DNA of 42,499 bases, taken from assembly GCA_032718475.1 (NCBI GenBank), contig JAUCBJ010002521.1, positions 1-42,499 of the forward strand, read 5' to 3'. Position numbers and translations under genes: made by a program. Shown here one piece after another: positions 30,847 through 40,292 of the stretch (position 1 is its first letter; the number at the start of each line of letters is the position of its first letter). This DNA is from Nemertoderma westbladi (lineage: Eukaryota > Xenacoelomorpha > Nemertodermatida > Nemertodermatidae). Under the pieces are notes generated by a model. The model was given only the letters and a program-made list of their open reading frames with translations, was not told the DNA's origin and searched no databases.

Positions 30847-31779
30847 ATACACCATGTCCTGGAATATAGTGTCGTTATTCATGTACCTGGACCCCCCCCC
30901 CCCAAATTTTAACAAATCTTAATAAGATAGCATGAAATTTGAAACAGATATAGTTTCACCTCGCCCCCTCCTCCCTCCTCCTTGCCTGGGTGAGCTAGAA
31001 ATTTTATTTTCGCTTTCATTATTTAGCTACAAGCGTTTGAAAAAGGTGTCTCCGTCGGTATTGCGCCAGTTACACCGCAGTTATTCTTCAACCTTATAGC
31101 GATTTGTTGATATTGACGGAAAGCTGGCCATGCAAGGGTTCCAAATATGTATCATAATCTGAATTTCGTTGTAAAACAGAAGTGATATGGGCATTCTAAA
31201 GTTGCATGGTTTTATACATGCGCAAGGTTATTTTATTCTATTAATAAAATACACCATATTGTAGAACATGTTGTTTATCCCATACGTAGCTGGGCAACAA
31301 TGCAATAACTCTGTAATCATACTATTGCGTAGCTATTCGTACATAAACATCGTGTTCTAGAATATGGATTATTAATTAAATAGAATAAAATAGCCTCGCG
31401 CAGATGCTAAATCATGCAACATTTGAACGCTCATATCTCAGCTATTTTACGACCAAATTCAGATTGTGGTACATATTTGGAATCCTTGCATGGCCCGCTG
31501 TCCGTCAATATCAACAAATCGCTATAAGGTTGAAGAATAACTGCGGTGTGTGTATCTGGCGCAATACCGACGGAGACACCTTTTTAAACGCTTGTAGCTA
31601 AAGAATGAAAGCAAAAATAAAAATTCTGGCTCACCCAGCAAGGAAGAGGGAGGTGAAACCATCTCTGTTTCAAATTTCATGCAATCTCATTAAGATTTGT
31701 AGAAAAAAAATTTTTAGGGGGGGGGGGGGGGGGGTCCAGATACCTCAATAACGACACTATATTCCAGGACATGGTGTAT
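30847..31779. mobile_element. Foldback element with TA target duplication, complete
   Basis: A 933-bp element whose two halves are inverted copies. Termini are ATACACCATGTCCTGGAATA on the left (30847) and its complement on the right (ending 31779), flanked by TA at 30845-30846 and 31780-31781. Each arm has a C or G run near its outer part (C run about 30891-30903, G run about 31718-31733) and then the same GGTGAGC, GCTACAAGCG and ATATC blocks as in the copy at 861-1690. No transposase. TA duplication suggests mobilisation by a Tc1/mariner-type enzyme, an inference. Confidence 0.88.
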
Positions 31780-31977
31780 TAGGTTTTAATTTATTCTTAC
31801 ACTGAAATCTATGGAGAAATAAATTTTCAAATCTGAGAAAAAAGTTTTCTTAGTGATCTTTCCTTGATTTATTTTTCCCTTTTTGGGAAATGAGTTATTT
31901 CGGTCCAATCTTCACACGCGAATTATTAATTAAGGAGCATGTAACAATGGCATGTAATTTGAAATCTAAACGGTAAA

Positions 31978-32155
31978 CCTTTTCCACAAAATTGCACCGC
32001 CATAACTCCCCATCACCCATGATAATCGCTTGATCATCCGCATCTTCAATGCCAGTGTCCTTTAAGAGGCATCTCAAGAAAGTCATCGACTGTTCACCAT
32101 GCGTATTCACTTCATAAGGCCGTCAAAGTACAAGATTTTGCACAGACTGCTTGCA
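31978..32155 (-). pseudogene. RTE-like 3' fragment
   Basis: On the - strand it encodes MTFLRCLLKDTGIEDADD and GDGELWRCNFV, matching the end of the reverse transcriptase of the element at 10050-13022. A diverged stretch of a few dozen codons, without the TAG-repeat tail. Confidence 0.85.
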
Positions 32156-32303
32156 CTCTGCTTTACTGTGTATTAGTGTATTGAAATGAAAGAATTGGAA
32201 CGATAGTGGAGGTAGGTATGTAGATTGTAGAGGTATAGATGGTCAATAACTTACCGGTGTCACAGCATTTTTGATCCCCTGAAGATAATAATAATAAGCT
32301 TAG

Positions 32304-32598
32304 TCTTAGTACTAACAATAGTGCAATAGCAATAAAATACATTTTAATAGTCCAAACGTTTCGTTATATTAACTTTATATCATCCTTAGAGGATTTACAA
32401 ATAAACAAATTAGAGTTAAATTTAAAACAGTAAACTAGATAATACTGCCTCTTTTGTAATAATCTAGTTTACAGTTTTAAATTTAACTCTAATTTGTTTA
32501 TTTGTAACTCCACTAAGGATGATATATAGTTAACATATCGAAAAGTTTGGACTATTAAAATGTTTTGTATTGCTTTTGCGCTATTGTTTGTACTAAGA
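32304..32598. repeat. Long palindrome, about 138-bp arms
   Basis: 32304-32441 (TCTTAGTACTAACAATAG ... GTAAACTAGAT) is the reverse complement of 32461-32598 with few mismatches, around a loop of about 19 bp. The arms differ from the foldback family, so this is a second type of inverted-repeat element or a palindromic duplication. No target duplication identified. Confidence 0.88.
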
Positions 32599-32804
32599 AT
32601 CGATTCCCAACTGGAACTTCTATTACTTCAATAAGCTTAGGGTTGCTATCCAAACTATATAAACCCTAGGCCGTTCTCAGATTTTAAGTAAAACTTATCG
32701 CACTTACGGTACCCCCCTACCTACCTTATATTTTATGACTTAAGTTATATATTTAAGTCCAACTTATATTTTAAATTTTTTTGCAATTAGTTAACGGAAT
32801 GGAC

Positions 32805-33600
32805 TTATTTTAAAGTTAAAGTCGGTTTAATGCAACAGTCCCCAAATGTGTTCATTTCCATTGCTAATTTATTGTAATGCCTTGTACAGTACACCAGTGT
32901 TTCTGGTTTTGCCCCCTTCAATATTGATTGGTACGAACGTTGTTGAGCATGTTTAACTCTGTGCCCAATAGGTGTTTGATCCAGTTCTATTAAGCAGGGT
33001 ATTTTGTGTGCTGATTTCCTAACACCTAGCAGTTGCTTTATCAATGATATGTACATTTTATTTACTGGGACTAAAGATGCACCAAACCACGGATCAGAAG
33101 AATACACGATACTAGACATTAAAGCCGCCTCAAATACACGTCGCCGCGAAGATAAAGGCATTTCTGGGTTGCGATATATAAATACGGTAAACTTTAATTC
33201 TTGCATTGTCTTCAATGTAATCTGGTCGCTCACTGTTTTCGAAATCGATGCATCCGATAGGAAAAACGCTCCAAGGTAAAGAAAGGTATGAGTCAGTATT
33301 TGTCACAGTGATTGAATCATCAGTACTGGTTAGGGCAGAGTTTTCATCGACTGCACCATTGACAACCATAAACTGGATTTTCTTAAAATTCAAATTCATG
33401 CCAAATTCCTTACAATACTGAGAAAGAATCTGAAGTTGCTGTCTTGCTATTTCTCTTGATGGGACTACTAAACAGGCACCATCCATTAGTAACAAGATAG
33501 TCGCAACCTACCGTTTGGATGGAGCTTATTTAATGCTACTACAAGGGGGTCTATATAAAAAGTTAATTAGAATATTCTGGAAGGTGCTCCTTGTCTAGTT
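32805..33600 (-). pseudogene. LINE reverse transcriptase fragment
   Basis: Two overlapping pieces on the - strand. 33495-33300 reads LLMDGACLV, the Asp-Asp block with the second Asp replaced by Gly, then MNLNFKKIQFMVVNG. 33233-32805 reads KFTVFIYRNPEMPLSSRRRVFEA, SLIKQLLGVRKSAHKIPCLIEL. Both align with the thumb region of the LINE at 18842-20665 (KFSIFCASNPSMPF, LIKILLGVRSQ, CLIELGLP). A frameshift separates them. Confidence 0.8.
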
Positions 33601-33629
33601 CCTATTGATGACCAGATATTCTCTTTACC

Positions 33630-34640
33630 CAGTAGGTTGAAAATAAATGGAACATCAAAGTTGCTTTATGAAACAGTTGTCAAGTTTGAGAGATCTGTCA
33701 CAACAGGGATTGGGAATACGTGGACATGATGATATGGAGGGTAATTTACTTCAACTCCTAAAACTATGTGCATGTGATTCTCCTTATTTATTGTCTTGGG
33801 TAGATAATAAGCAATATTTGAGCGCGCAGATTATTCACAAGTTGCTTGAGATTATGGCAAACACAGTGTTAAGAAGTCTTGTCAATGACATCAAAGTAAG
33901 GTCCACACTGTTTTCAGTAATCGCTGATAAGTCCCGAGATAATGGCAACAAGGAACATTTGTGCTGTGTCATACACTGGGTTGATAAGTCCACTTTTGAA
34001 TCCCACCAGTATTTTATTAAGATGTACGATATGGAGGTCATAACATCAGAAGATATTACAGCGGCGATGAAAGATTTATTTGTGCATTGCAACCTTCCCA
34101 TTCTGGATGTACATTGGCAGGCATATGATGGCGCTACCATATATGAGCGGTCATCTTTCAGGTGTTGCAGCTCGAATTATGGAGGAGAACAGGAAAGAAA
34201 ACGGCAATTTAGATCTTTCACTACAAAGTTACTCAAGGAACAGCAGTGTTATCCAAGCGACACTCGATTTCTCACAGTCCTTTGGAGTTTTTATTAAAGC
34301 TTAGCCATAGAGAATGGCTGCATTCCACGCTGTATGTGATGATAATGATAATATTCATCAAAATATCTCACTACTCTGTCTGTCTAGATGGACTGTAAGA
34401 TCTAAATCACTGCCTGCCCTACTAGAACATTATGTGGAATTACATAAAACTTTATTAGCAATTGCTTCAGAAAGTTCTTGTGCTGATACACGATTTAAGG
34501 CTGATCTCTAAGGATTCTAACAATTTCAGACGTATTTTGGCTTACAGCTCTGTAAAAACCTTTTTGCGTTGTAGAACAAGTTGCCCAATCGCTGCAGTCT
34601 AAATCTATCACTGTCCATCAAACATTTAATAGTGTGTCAT
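33630..34640 (+). pseudogene. ZMYM1-like / hAT-type transposase pseudogene
   Basis: The first frame (33647-34297) reads GLGIRGHDDMEGNLLQLLKL, EIMANTVLRSLVNDI and SVIADKSRDNGNKEHLCCVIHWVD, which match the conserved central region of ZMYM1-like proteins derived from hAT transposases. A frame change near 34100 leads to QAYDGA (first frame) and MSGHLSGVAARIMEEN (second frame), and a third piece (34314-34511) has LSRWTVRSKSLPALLEHY, the CPTRWTVR block of relatives. The zinc-finger N-terminus and the dimerisation C-terminus are missing. No inverted terminal repeats seen. Dead copy. Confidence 0.82.
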
Positions 34641-34773
34641 CGCTGAAGAATAACTTACAACGTTAGAGAATTGACTTCAGTCCCTTTTAGAGCAATACTA
34701 TGACAGCATTGCCATGCATTGTTCATGAACCCATGTTGCCTCGTCAACGTAAAGTGCCACGCCGTTTAGAGCA

Positions 34774-35420
34774 GGGGGATGATAAGCTCAAAGAATGGTA
34801 TGCTTGAGTATGTAGAAGACTACTGTTACCTGGTATCATAGATCCAGAAGTCAGGTGAGGACCTTCGAATATATAAGGGAAAGGCATGGGCAGCATTGAA
34901 TGGGCTTTCCAGGATTTGGAAGTCATTCAAAATTCACCCAACCTTAACTTGAGGCCACCAAATCTCTGGATGGAATATTCACAAGAATGAAACGTCGGGT
35001 TGACTGTGTCAAGTACAACAATGCACACATCTCCAACCAGACTCTATATAACATTGGAGGTGTCTCATTGATTCCCCCAAGCTTGACACTAAAACAAAGC
35101 TGTCTCCAATTTACAGGACATTCTTTTTGCCATGAGGAACAGCCTGTGCACAATCTTGTGCTTTGGCAGCCTCCCTCATAAGCATGGTGGGCAGCCCATG
35201 ACTTTCATGAGAAGTCTCCTAAAGGACACTGGCCTTGAAGATGCGGATAATCTCGCGAAAGTTGTGGAGGTGCAACTTTGTTGATAAGCCGGCATAGCAT
35301 TCTTAATGCACGCTGCATTGGGCTTGCCAATTTTGGATTGCATGGTGGTGACAAAATGTTTTTGTTAAGCTGGCATAGCATCTCAATGTGCAGTTTCAAT
35401 GCAGCAGGTCGATTATAGTA
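34774..35420 (+). pseudogene. RTE-like 3' fragment with TAG tail
   Basis: DNA runs closely parallel to 12370-13022 of the main RTE-like copy: CTCAAAGAATGGTATGCTTGAG at the left, then AAAGGCATGGGCAGC, ACATCTCCAACCAGAC and CTTGACACTAAAACA. A deletion of about 90 bp removes the LLYGSPCW region (near 34945). Frames are broken. The end is a TAG repeat (TATAGTAGTAGTAG, about 35406-35420), as in other copies. A short duplicated piece of the tail (GCATAGCAT ... GCAGC) precedes it. Confidence 0.88.
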
Positions 35421-35937
35421 GTAGTAGTTGTAGATGTTGTTAAGTTTGTCCCAGAAATTTTTGCTCTTGATATTTCGTCCTGGAATTGCTCTATGGCACA
35501 TATTTATATGAACGATTGAACTATGGTATACAGACATGATAAAAAACATGTTCAAGCAGTTTGAATTGTATTGATAAAGAATTTCAACTCTCCTTTATGA
35601 ATATCAATGAGATATTTTACTGGGTCGGATAACATTTTGTAATTATATTAATCTCAATTGGATCAAAGGTTTCTTTACATAATTGTATCAATGTTGAATT
35701 AATTTGGGAAGAATAAACAGATGAGACGTGTTAATGCTTAGTAAAAGGTAATTAATCCTACTAAATATAAGTGGTTATGTATAATAATGCGTATGAACGC
35801 ATTTTTATTCAATATAATAAGCCTATTTCCGTAAGTTTGAAGTGCTAGTAATGGTCATAAGATAGAAAATAAACAATAAGTTATTAAGGCGCCGCTTTGG
35901 ATAACTGCTTATCTTGAGAAAACACAGTGAAAAATAT
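35421..35937. other. Intergenic stretch upstream of receptor gene 3
   Basis: AT-rich, no gene. It contains ATCAAAGG at 35662-35669 followed by AT-rich sequence faintly like the upstream block of genes 1 and 2, but at 888 bp from the gene 3 ATG. Confidence 0.4.
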
Positions 35938-36039
35938 TTTCTTAAAATTTACAATAGGCTTAGGTTTCTATACAGAAATTAAAGTAGGTTTCTTAAAATT
36001 TACAATAGGCTTAGGTTTCTATACAGAAATTAAAGTAGG
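35938..36039. repeat. Exact 51-bp tandem duplication
   Basis: The unit TTTCTTAAAATTTACAATAG ... AAAGTAGG at 35938-35988 is repeated at 35989-36039 without a difference. No coding role. Confidence 0.95.
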
Positions 36040-36059
36040 TTAAACACCGTCTCTCGCAA

Positions 36060-36420
36060 GTTTCTTTGCCTTCTTCCATTCAGTGTGACATAGATTATGC
36101 TTGCTCTTCTTGGTATGAAGGCTTAACCAAACAGTTTAAACGTAAATTATTACGATTTGCTCAAAAAACAGTAGTTAAGACTACAAACCTAGGCCCCATC
36201 TAACTCAAGATGATTCTTCTGAATCGGGACTACTTTGTTTAGATAGTATAGTTAAACAGCTACACCTTGAAAATCATGTTCAGAGTACGTGATACACACT
36301 CTTACAGTTACCGAACTAGTACTTCAATCTTTTACCTCGCTTAGATGGTCTCTATTGTGACAATCTCGGTAAAGTTGTACATAGTAGAATTACGTTTTAT
36401 ATTAGTTTTAGGTTAGTGTG
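36060..36420 (+). pseudogene. C-terminal fragment of a CR1/Jockey-like LINE
   Basis: Reads CDIDYACSSWYEGLTKQFKR, then KLLRFAQKTVVKTTNLGP, and after some stops LNSYTLKIMFRVRDTHSYSYRTS. This is the thumb and C-terminal region typical of Jockey/CR1 LINEs (YACSSWY, QNKLVR, HNYxTR). The rest of the element is not adjacent. It lies within 500 bp upstream of receptor gene 3. Confidence 0.78.
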
Positions 36421-36449
36421 TGATTTTGTGTAATACTGTTTTACGCTTA

Positions 36450-36502
36450 TTAGGGGTAATCCTATATATTTCATTGGACAATACCAATATATTCTTTGGT
36501 GG
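36450..36502. repeat. Dispersed repeat, inverted match to 13438-13491
   Basis: TTAGGGGTAATCCTATAT followed by CAATACC and TATATTCTTTGGTG matches the reverse complement of 13438-13491 at about 80%. It ends 48 bp before the ATG of receptor gene 3, so part of that gene's 5' region may be repeat-derived. Confidence 0.7.
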
Positions 36503-36549
36503 ATTGATATCTAGAGTTAGGCAATATTTTAGCAATACGAAAATAAAAC

Positions 36550-38796
36550 ATGTATTGTATACAAGTTGTAGTCATATTTGGCTTATTGGTAAGTAACTCT
36601 ATTGCTATAGACTTGTTTGAATACAACGTGGAAGGGGATGGCATGATGAAGAGAGGTAATACAGAGCTAAAAAATAAAAAAAGGGTTATTGCTCAAATTT
36701 CGCAATATTATGTAGCAGTAAATCTCGTTGGGGAGAATGTGTGTCAGGAGATGGTACCGACACAGGTTTGGGAGACAGTAACTTTCAAGGCTAGTCGGTT
36801 GGAATATTACACACCAGACTGTAGCACATGGTGTGAGGTTTGGAGTTGTTGCGATGGTCCAAAACAGAGAGTCGTTTACTACATGGATTCTAGACAGGAA
36901 TCACATCTCGAAAATATCTTGACAGATGTGTGTTGTGATGGTTGGGAAATGATAGATGACCAATGTACGATTCCTGTTTGTGAGGGTGACAATGCATGTG
37001 CCAGTGGAATCTGCGTGAATCCAAATGAATGCGACTGCAATGCGGGATTCTTAGGTGATACTTGCAATGATAAATGTGCCCCTGGTTCCTTTGGTGATGA
37101 GTGTCTACAGAAATGCGATTGTGATAATTATGCACCATGCGATAATGTGAATGGTGATTGTCAATGTTTACCGGGTTTCCATGGAGAACGTTGTGAAGAC
37201 AGGTGCCCCTATTGGTGGTTTGGTCCCCACTGCCTCGAGGAGTGTAATTGTGTTCAAAACAATACTGACACATGCACTCCAACATATGGAATATGCCTTT
37301 GCCTTCATGATTATACTGGTGATACTTGTGATGAGCTATGTGACAACTGCACAATCTCGTGCCATTGCATCGAATCCGGAACCGAGGAGTGTGATAATAC
37401 TACTGGTGAATGCTACTGCAAACCAGGATTTAACGGAATTCATTGTGGGGAATATTGTCCACAAGGAACTTTTGGCTATGGTTGTGGTGGACAATGTAAT
37501 TGCAACAATGGTGGACAATGTGATATATTTAGTGGTAACTGTTCTTGCACAACTGGATGGCAAGGCAATAGTTGTTCAACACCATGTGATTTGGGATTCT
37601 TTGGAAATAATTGCCAAGAAATTTGCACCTGCAACACCAATACTTCTCAATGCAACCATGTTACTGGAGAATGTGAATGTTTAGCAGGCTGGATGGGCGA
37701 CCAATGTGATGAAGAATTCCCCCATATGTTTCATGGACCCAACTGTAAACTGGAATGCGAATGCAAAGATAATGGAAAATTTTGTGATCCTGCAACTGGA
37801 ATATGTGAATGTAAAGAAGGTTGGCAGGGAGTTACTTGTAATGATAACTGCCCTCAAGGTCTGTTTGGTGATGGCTGCATGTATCAATGCCAATGTAATA
37901 ATGGTGCCTACTGTTCACCTTACGATGGATCATGCAATTGTACATCAGGATGGGTTGGTGATAACTGTGATCTAAAGTGTCCAAATGGATATTTTGGTAG
38001 TGAGTGTATGGAAGAATGCGACTGTCCTGAGAACATTACATGTCATCACATCACTGGAGAATGCCAATGTGGACCTGGTGTTTATGGGAATGATTGCAAT
38101 ACTACCTGTGAATTTCTATATTTTGGTGATAATTGTGCACGCAATTGTGAATGTCACCCGAATAACACAAGGATGTGTCATCCTCACCATGGGGAATGTT
38201 CCTGCAATCCGGGATATAGAGGTTTGCATTGCAAGGAAAAGTGCTCAGCTTTCAGTTTCGGCGAAGAATGTGCTAATCGATGTTTGTGCACCGATGAACA
38301 AACAAAAGAATGTGACAATATCGATGGAAAATGCTCGTGTAACGATGGTTACATTGGAAAATTATGTGAACATCGTTGCCCAAAAGGAAAATTCGGTAAT
38401 AAATGTATCCATGATTGCGCCTGCGAAAATAATGCTGTCTGTGATCACAAGAACGGGCAATGCCAATGCATTGAAGGATTTCTTGGTATAACTTGTGCCG
38501 AATACCTTCATGGTGCCAACACCGTTGCCATAACAACAGGGGTAGTTATACTGATAGTGGTATTGTTTATTGTGGCCATGTTTGGAACATTGTGGTATAT
38601 GAAAAGAAGAAATATTCAAGCACCTAAGATGGTTTTTTCTAAAAGTGATTCTTTAGCTAAAGATATGGAAATAGAGTATGATGAAGACAAGGGAGGTTTA
38701 GGAGTTGAAAATCCGTCTTATGACTGTAGAGCAAATTTTTCTCAAAATAATGGTGTTGCATATAACAAAACCACTGAGGGTGTAATTATGCAATAG
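36550..38796 (+). CDS. EMI/EGF-repeat transmembrane receptor, CED-1/MEGF10-like (gene 3)
   Basis: 748 codons, no intron. Signal peptide (about 1-19), KR at 34-35, EMI domain (about 60-138), twelve EGF-like repeats, a membrane span (GVVILIVVLFIVAMFGTLWY, about 655-679) and a tail with NPSY at 721-724. EGF repeats 3-4 are unlike those of genes 1 and 2 (two residues shorter, for example DELCDNCTISC), while most other repeats are nearly identical in DNA to one or other paralogue. Residue 390 is Phe (TTC, 37717-37719) where both paralogues have a conserved EGF Cys (TGC, codon 394). The tail shares only NPxY and VAY with its paralogues. An intact and presumably expressed member of the cluster; function inferred from family. 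Confidence 0.92.
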   Translation: MYCIQVVVIFGLLVSNSIAIDLFEYNVEGDGMMKRGNTELKNKKRVIAQISQYYVAVNLVGENVCQEMVPTQVWETVTFKASRLEYYTPDCSTWCEVWSCCDGPKQRVVYYMDSRQESHLENILTDVCCDGWEMIDDQCTIPVCEGDNACASGICVNPNECDCNAGFLGDTCNDKCAPGSFGDECLQKCDCDNYAPCDNVNGDCQCLPGFHGERCEDRCPYWWFGPHCLEECNCVQNNTDTCTPTYGICLCLHDYTGDTCDELCDNCTISCHCIESGTEECDNTTGECYCKPGFNGIHCGEYCPQGTFGYGCGGQCNCNNGGQCDIFSGNCSCTTGWQGNSCSTPCDLGFFGNNCQEICTCNTNTSQCNHVTGECECLAGWMGDQCDEEFPHMFHGPNCKLECECKDNGKFCDPATGICECKEGWQGVTCNDNCPQGLFGDGCMYQCQCNNGAYCSPYDGSCNCTSGWVGDNCDLKCPNGYFGSECMEECDCPENITCHHITGECQCGPGVYGNDCNTTCEFLYFGDNCARNCECHPNNTRMCHPHHGECSCNPGYRGLHCKEKCSAFSFGEECANRCLCTDEQTKECDNIDGKCSCNDGYIGKLCEHRCPKGKFGNKCIHDCACENNAVCDHKNGQCQCIEGFLGITCAEYLHGANTVAITTGVVILIVVLFIVAMFGTLWYMKRRNIQAPKMVFSKSDSLAKDMEIEYDEDKGGLGVENPSYDCRANFSQNNGVAYNKTTEGVIMQ

Positions 38797-38976
38797 AAAA
38801 TAACTTTTTGTAAAATATGAGTAATTATCTTCTTCTTCTGTGATTGAAACATATTTTCCATATTGGTCTTAGTGACAAGAATTCATTCATTTGTTAGAAA
38901 TTTTGCGCAGTTAGCACCTGGAATCATCTGACTTATCAGTTTATTTATTATTAATCAATGTATAATTATTAATATA

Positions 38977-38982
38977 AATAAA
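38977..38982 (+). terminator. Polyadenylation signal of receptor gene 3
   Basis: AATAAA, 181 bp after the stop codon, the first canonical signal downstream of the gene. Confidence 0.55.
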
Positions 38983-39095
38983 ACATCAAAATGGAAATTA
39001 ATACAGTTTCACTATTGGTATTTCTAATGAACAATGCACACTATTAAATCACCTGGGGATGAATTTGTCTGAGGTCTTTAGATACCGGGGTAATC

Positions 39096-39345
39096 TGGTC
39101 CTCGTGGGGAAAGCAATCACCTGCAAAGCGGAGGCGGCTTTGTTCAAGTGTCAAATTTTGGTGGAACCAATGAGACACCTATAATGTTATATAGTGTCTG
39201 ATAGGAGATGTGTGTAATGTACTTGACACAGTGAACCCGACGTTGCATTCTTGTGAATGTGCCTTCCAGTGATTTGGTATCCTCTGCAGTTAGAGCCCAG
39301 CATAGAGTCCCATAAAGAAGTACTGGTACTACTGCTGCTATAATC
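39096..39345 (-). pseudogene. RTE-like fragment, C-terminal region
   Basis: The - strand matches about 12550-12800 of the main RTE-like copy: AGTACTGGTACTTC/TATGGGACTCTATGC (VLLYGSPCW region), CTTGTGAATG/ACTGGAAGG and CAATGAGACACCT with CGCCTCCGCTTTGCAGG in complement. Frames are broken. With 40085-40292 it may be part of one decayed copy, because both lie on the same strand in the right order. Confidence 0.85.
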
Positions 39346-40084
39346 TTAGGTGGATGTGTAGTAAATTACTAGCGCTAGCTACCATACTACTCTCCTACCA
39401 CTTACTATATAATACTAACTCTCTTTACACTACACTTCGCAACCCTAAAGTAAAGCAACTTTTTATCAGTTTTATTTATCGATAATTATTTAACCAGTAA
39501 TTATTTTAATGAAAATATTGTTATTAAGAAGCTCTTAGCTTCTTTCCTGTCTCAATTTTTCCGCAGATTTTTGGACATGATGGTGATGGTGAAAAAAAAC
39601 ATGTTCTGGCATTTAGCTCCTTGATTGATTGGCTAGAGCTACAATAACATGTATAAGCCTACTATAATACTGTACTACTACAATAATATACTATTAGTTG
39701 GCATACTGGGAAGAGCTATTCAGCTGGCGGGATAATACATTACAAACTTGTGTAGGTCTAGTATACTACAATACTAGACTATTAGTATCGCACTGGGAAG
39801 AGCTATTCAGCTGGCGGGATAATACAATACAAACTAACAGTTGATATTTGATTACTTGTTTGGGATAGAGTGAGAGTGTAATAAACTTGGCAGCAAGTAT
39901 TATACTTCTCTGCAATTTGGGCCTATCCATTCAATCAATAGTAGTAGCTTACTAGGCTCCCATGAGCACCAGCAACTGCTGTTTCTATCATCTGAATCTG
40001 CATCACCAATTAGCAACAGTTAACACAAGACAACAGACAACAATGAAATCAACAAAAGACAACAGTCAGAAATGTCTGCCTCTC
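39346..40084. repeat. Stretch with an 87-bp spaced duplication
   Basis: ACTGGGAAGAGCTATTCAGC continuing to TACAAACT occurs at 39705-39748 and 39792-39835, with one or two differences, and the sequence between is also partly repeated, so the period is 87 bp. The remainder is AT-rich and shows no gene. The open frame 39962-40204 on the + strand is not supported by any motif. Confidence 0.75.
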
Positions 40085-40292
40085 TATATTGCCAAGTCTT
40101 CAGAATGTGCTCCATGGCCAAACACATTTATGGAACACATTCTGGTTCGGTTCCCACCTAACACGTTCTCTCGATGTGAGGCCGAATGCTTGCTATTCAA
40201 TTGAATTCCATTGTATAATTTTGTAGCAATCGAGATCAACGACAATCTACGAAAAATTCGAAGCTTTGGGTTGGCCTTTTTTTTGAACACAC
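40085..40292 (-). pseudogene. RTE-like fragment, reverse transcriptase palm
   Basis: The - strand encodes FRRLSLISIATKLYNGIQLN, then GGNRTRMCS and a GHGA piece, matching FRGISLISIAAKLYNRILLN and the GNQNGFRKGRGTM region of the RTE-like RT (11650-11800). Frames are damaged. Confidence 0.75.

Noticed and set aside
30889-31733. CRISPR-like or phage-type repeat array
   Set aside because: The repetition is one long inverted repeat, not short direct repeats with spacers, and the genome is eukaryotic.
39962-40204. 80-codon open frame upstream of the P450
   Set aside because: It overlaps the antisense RTE-like fragment and has no motif of its own.
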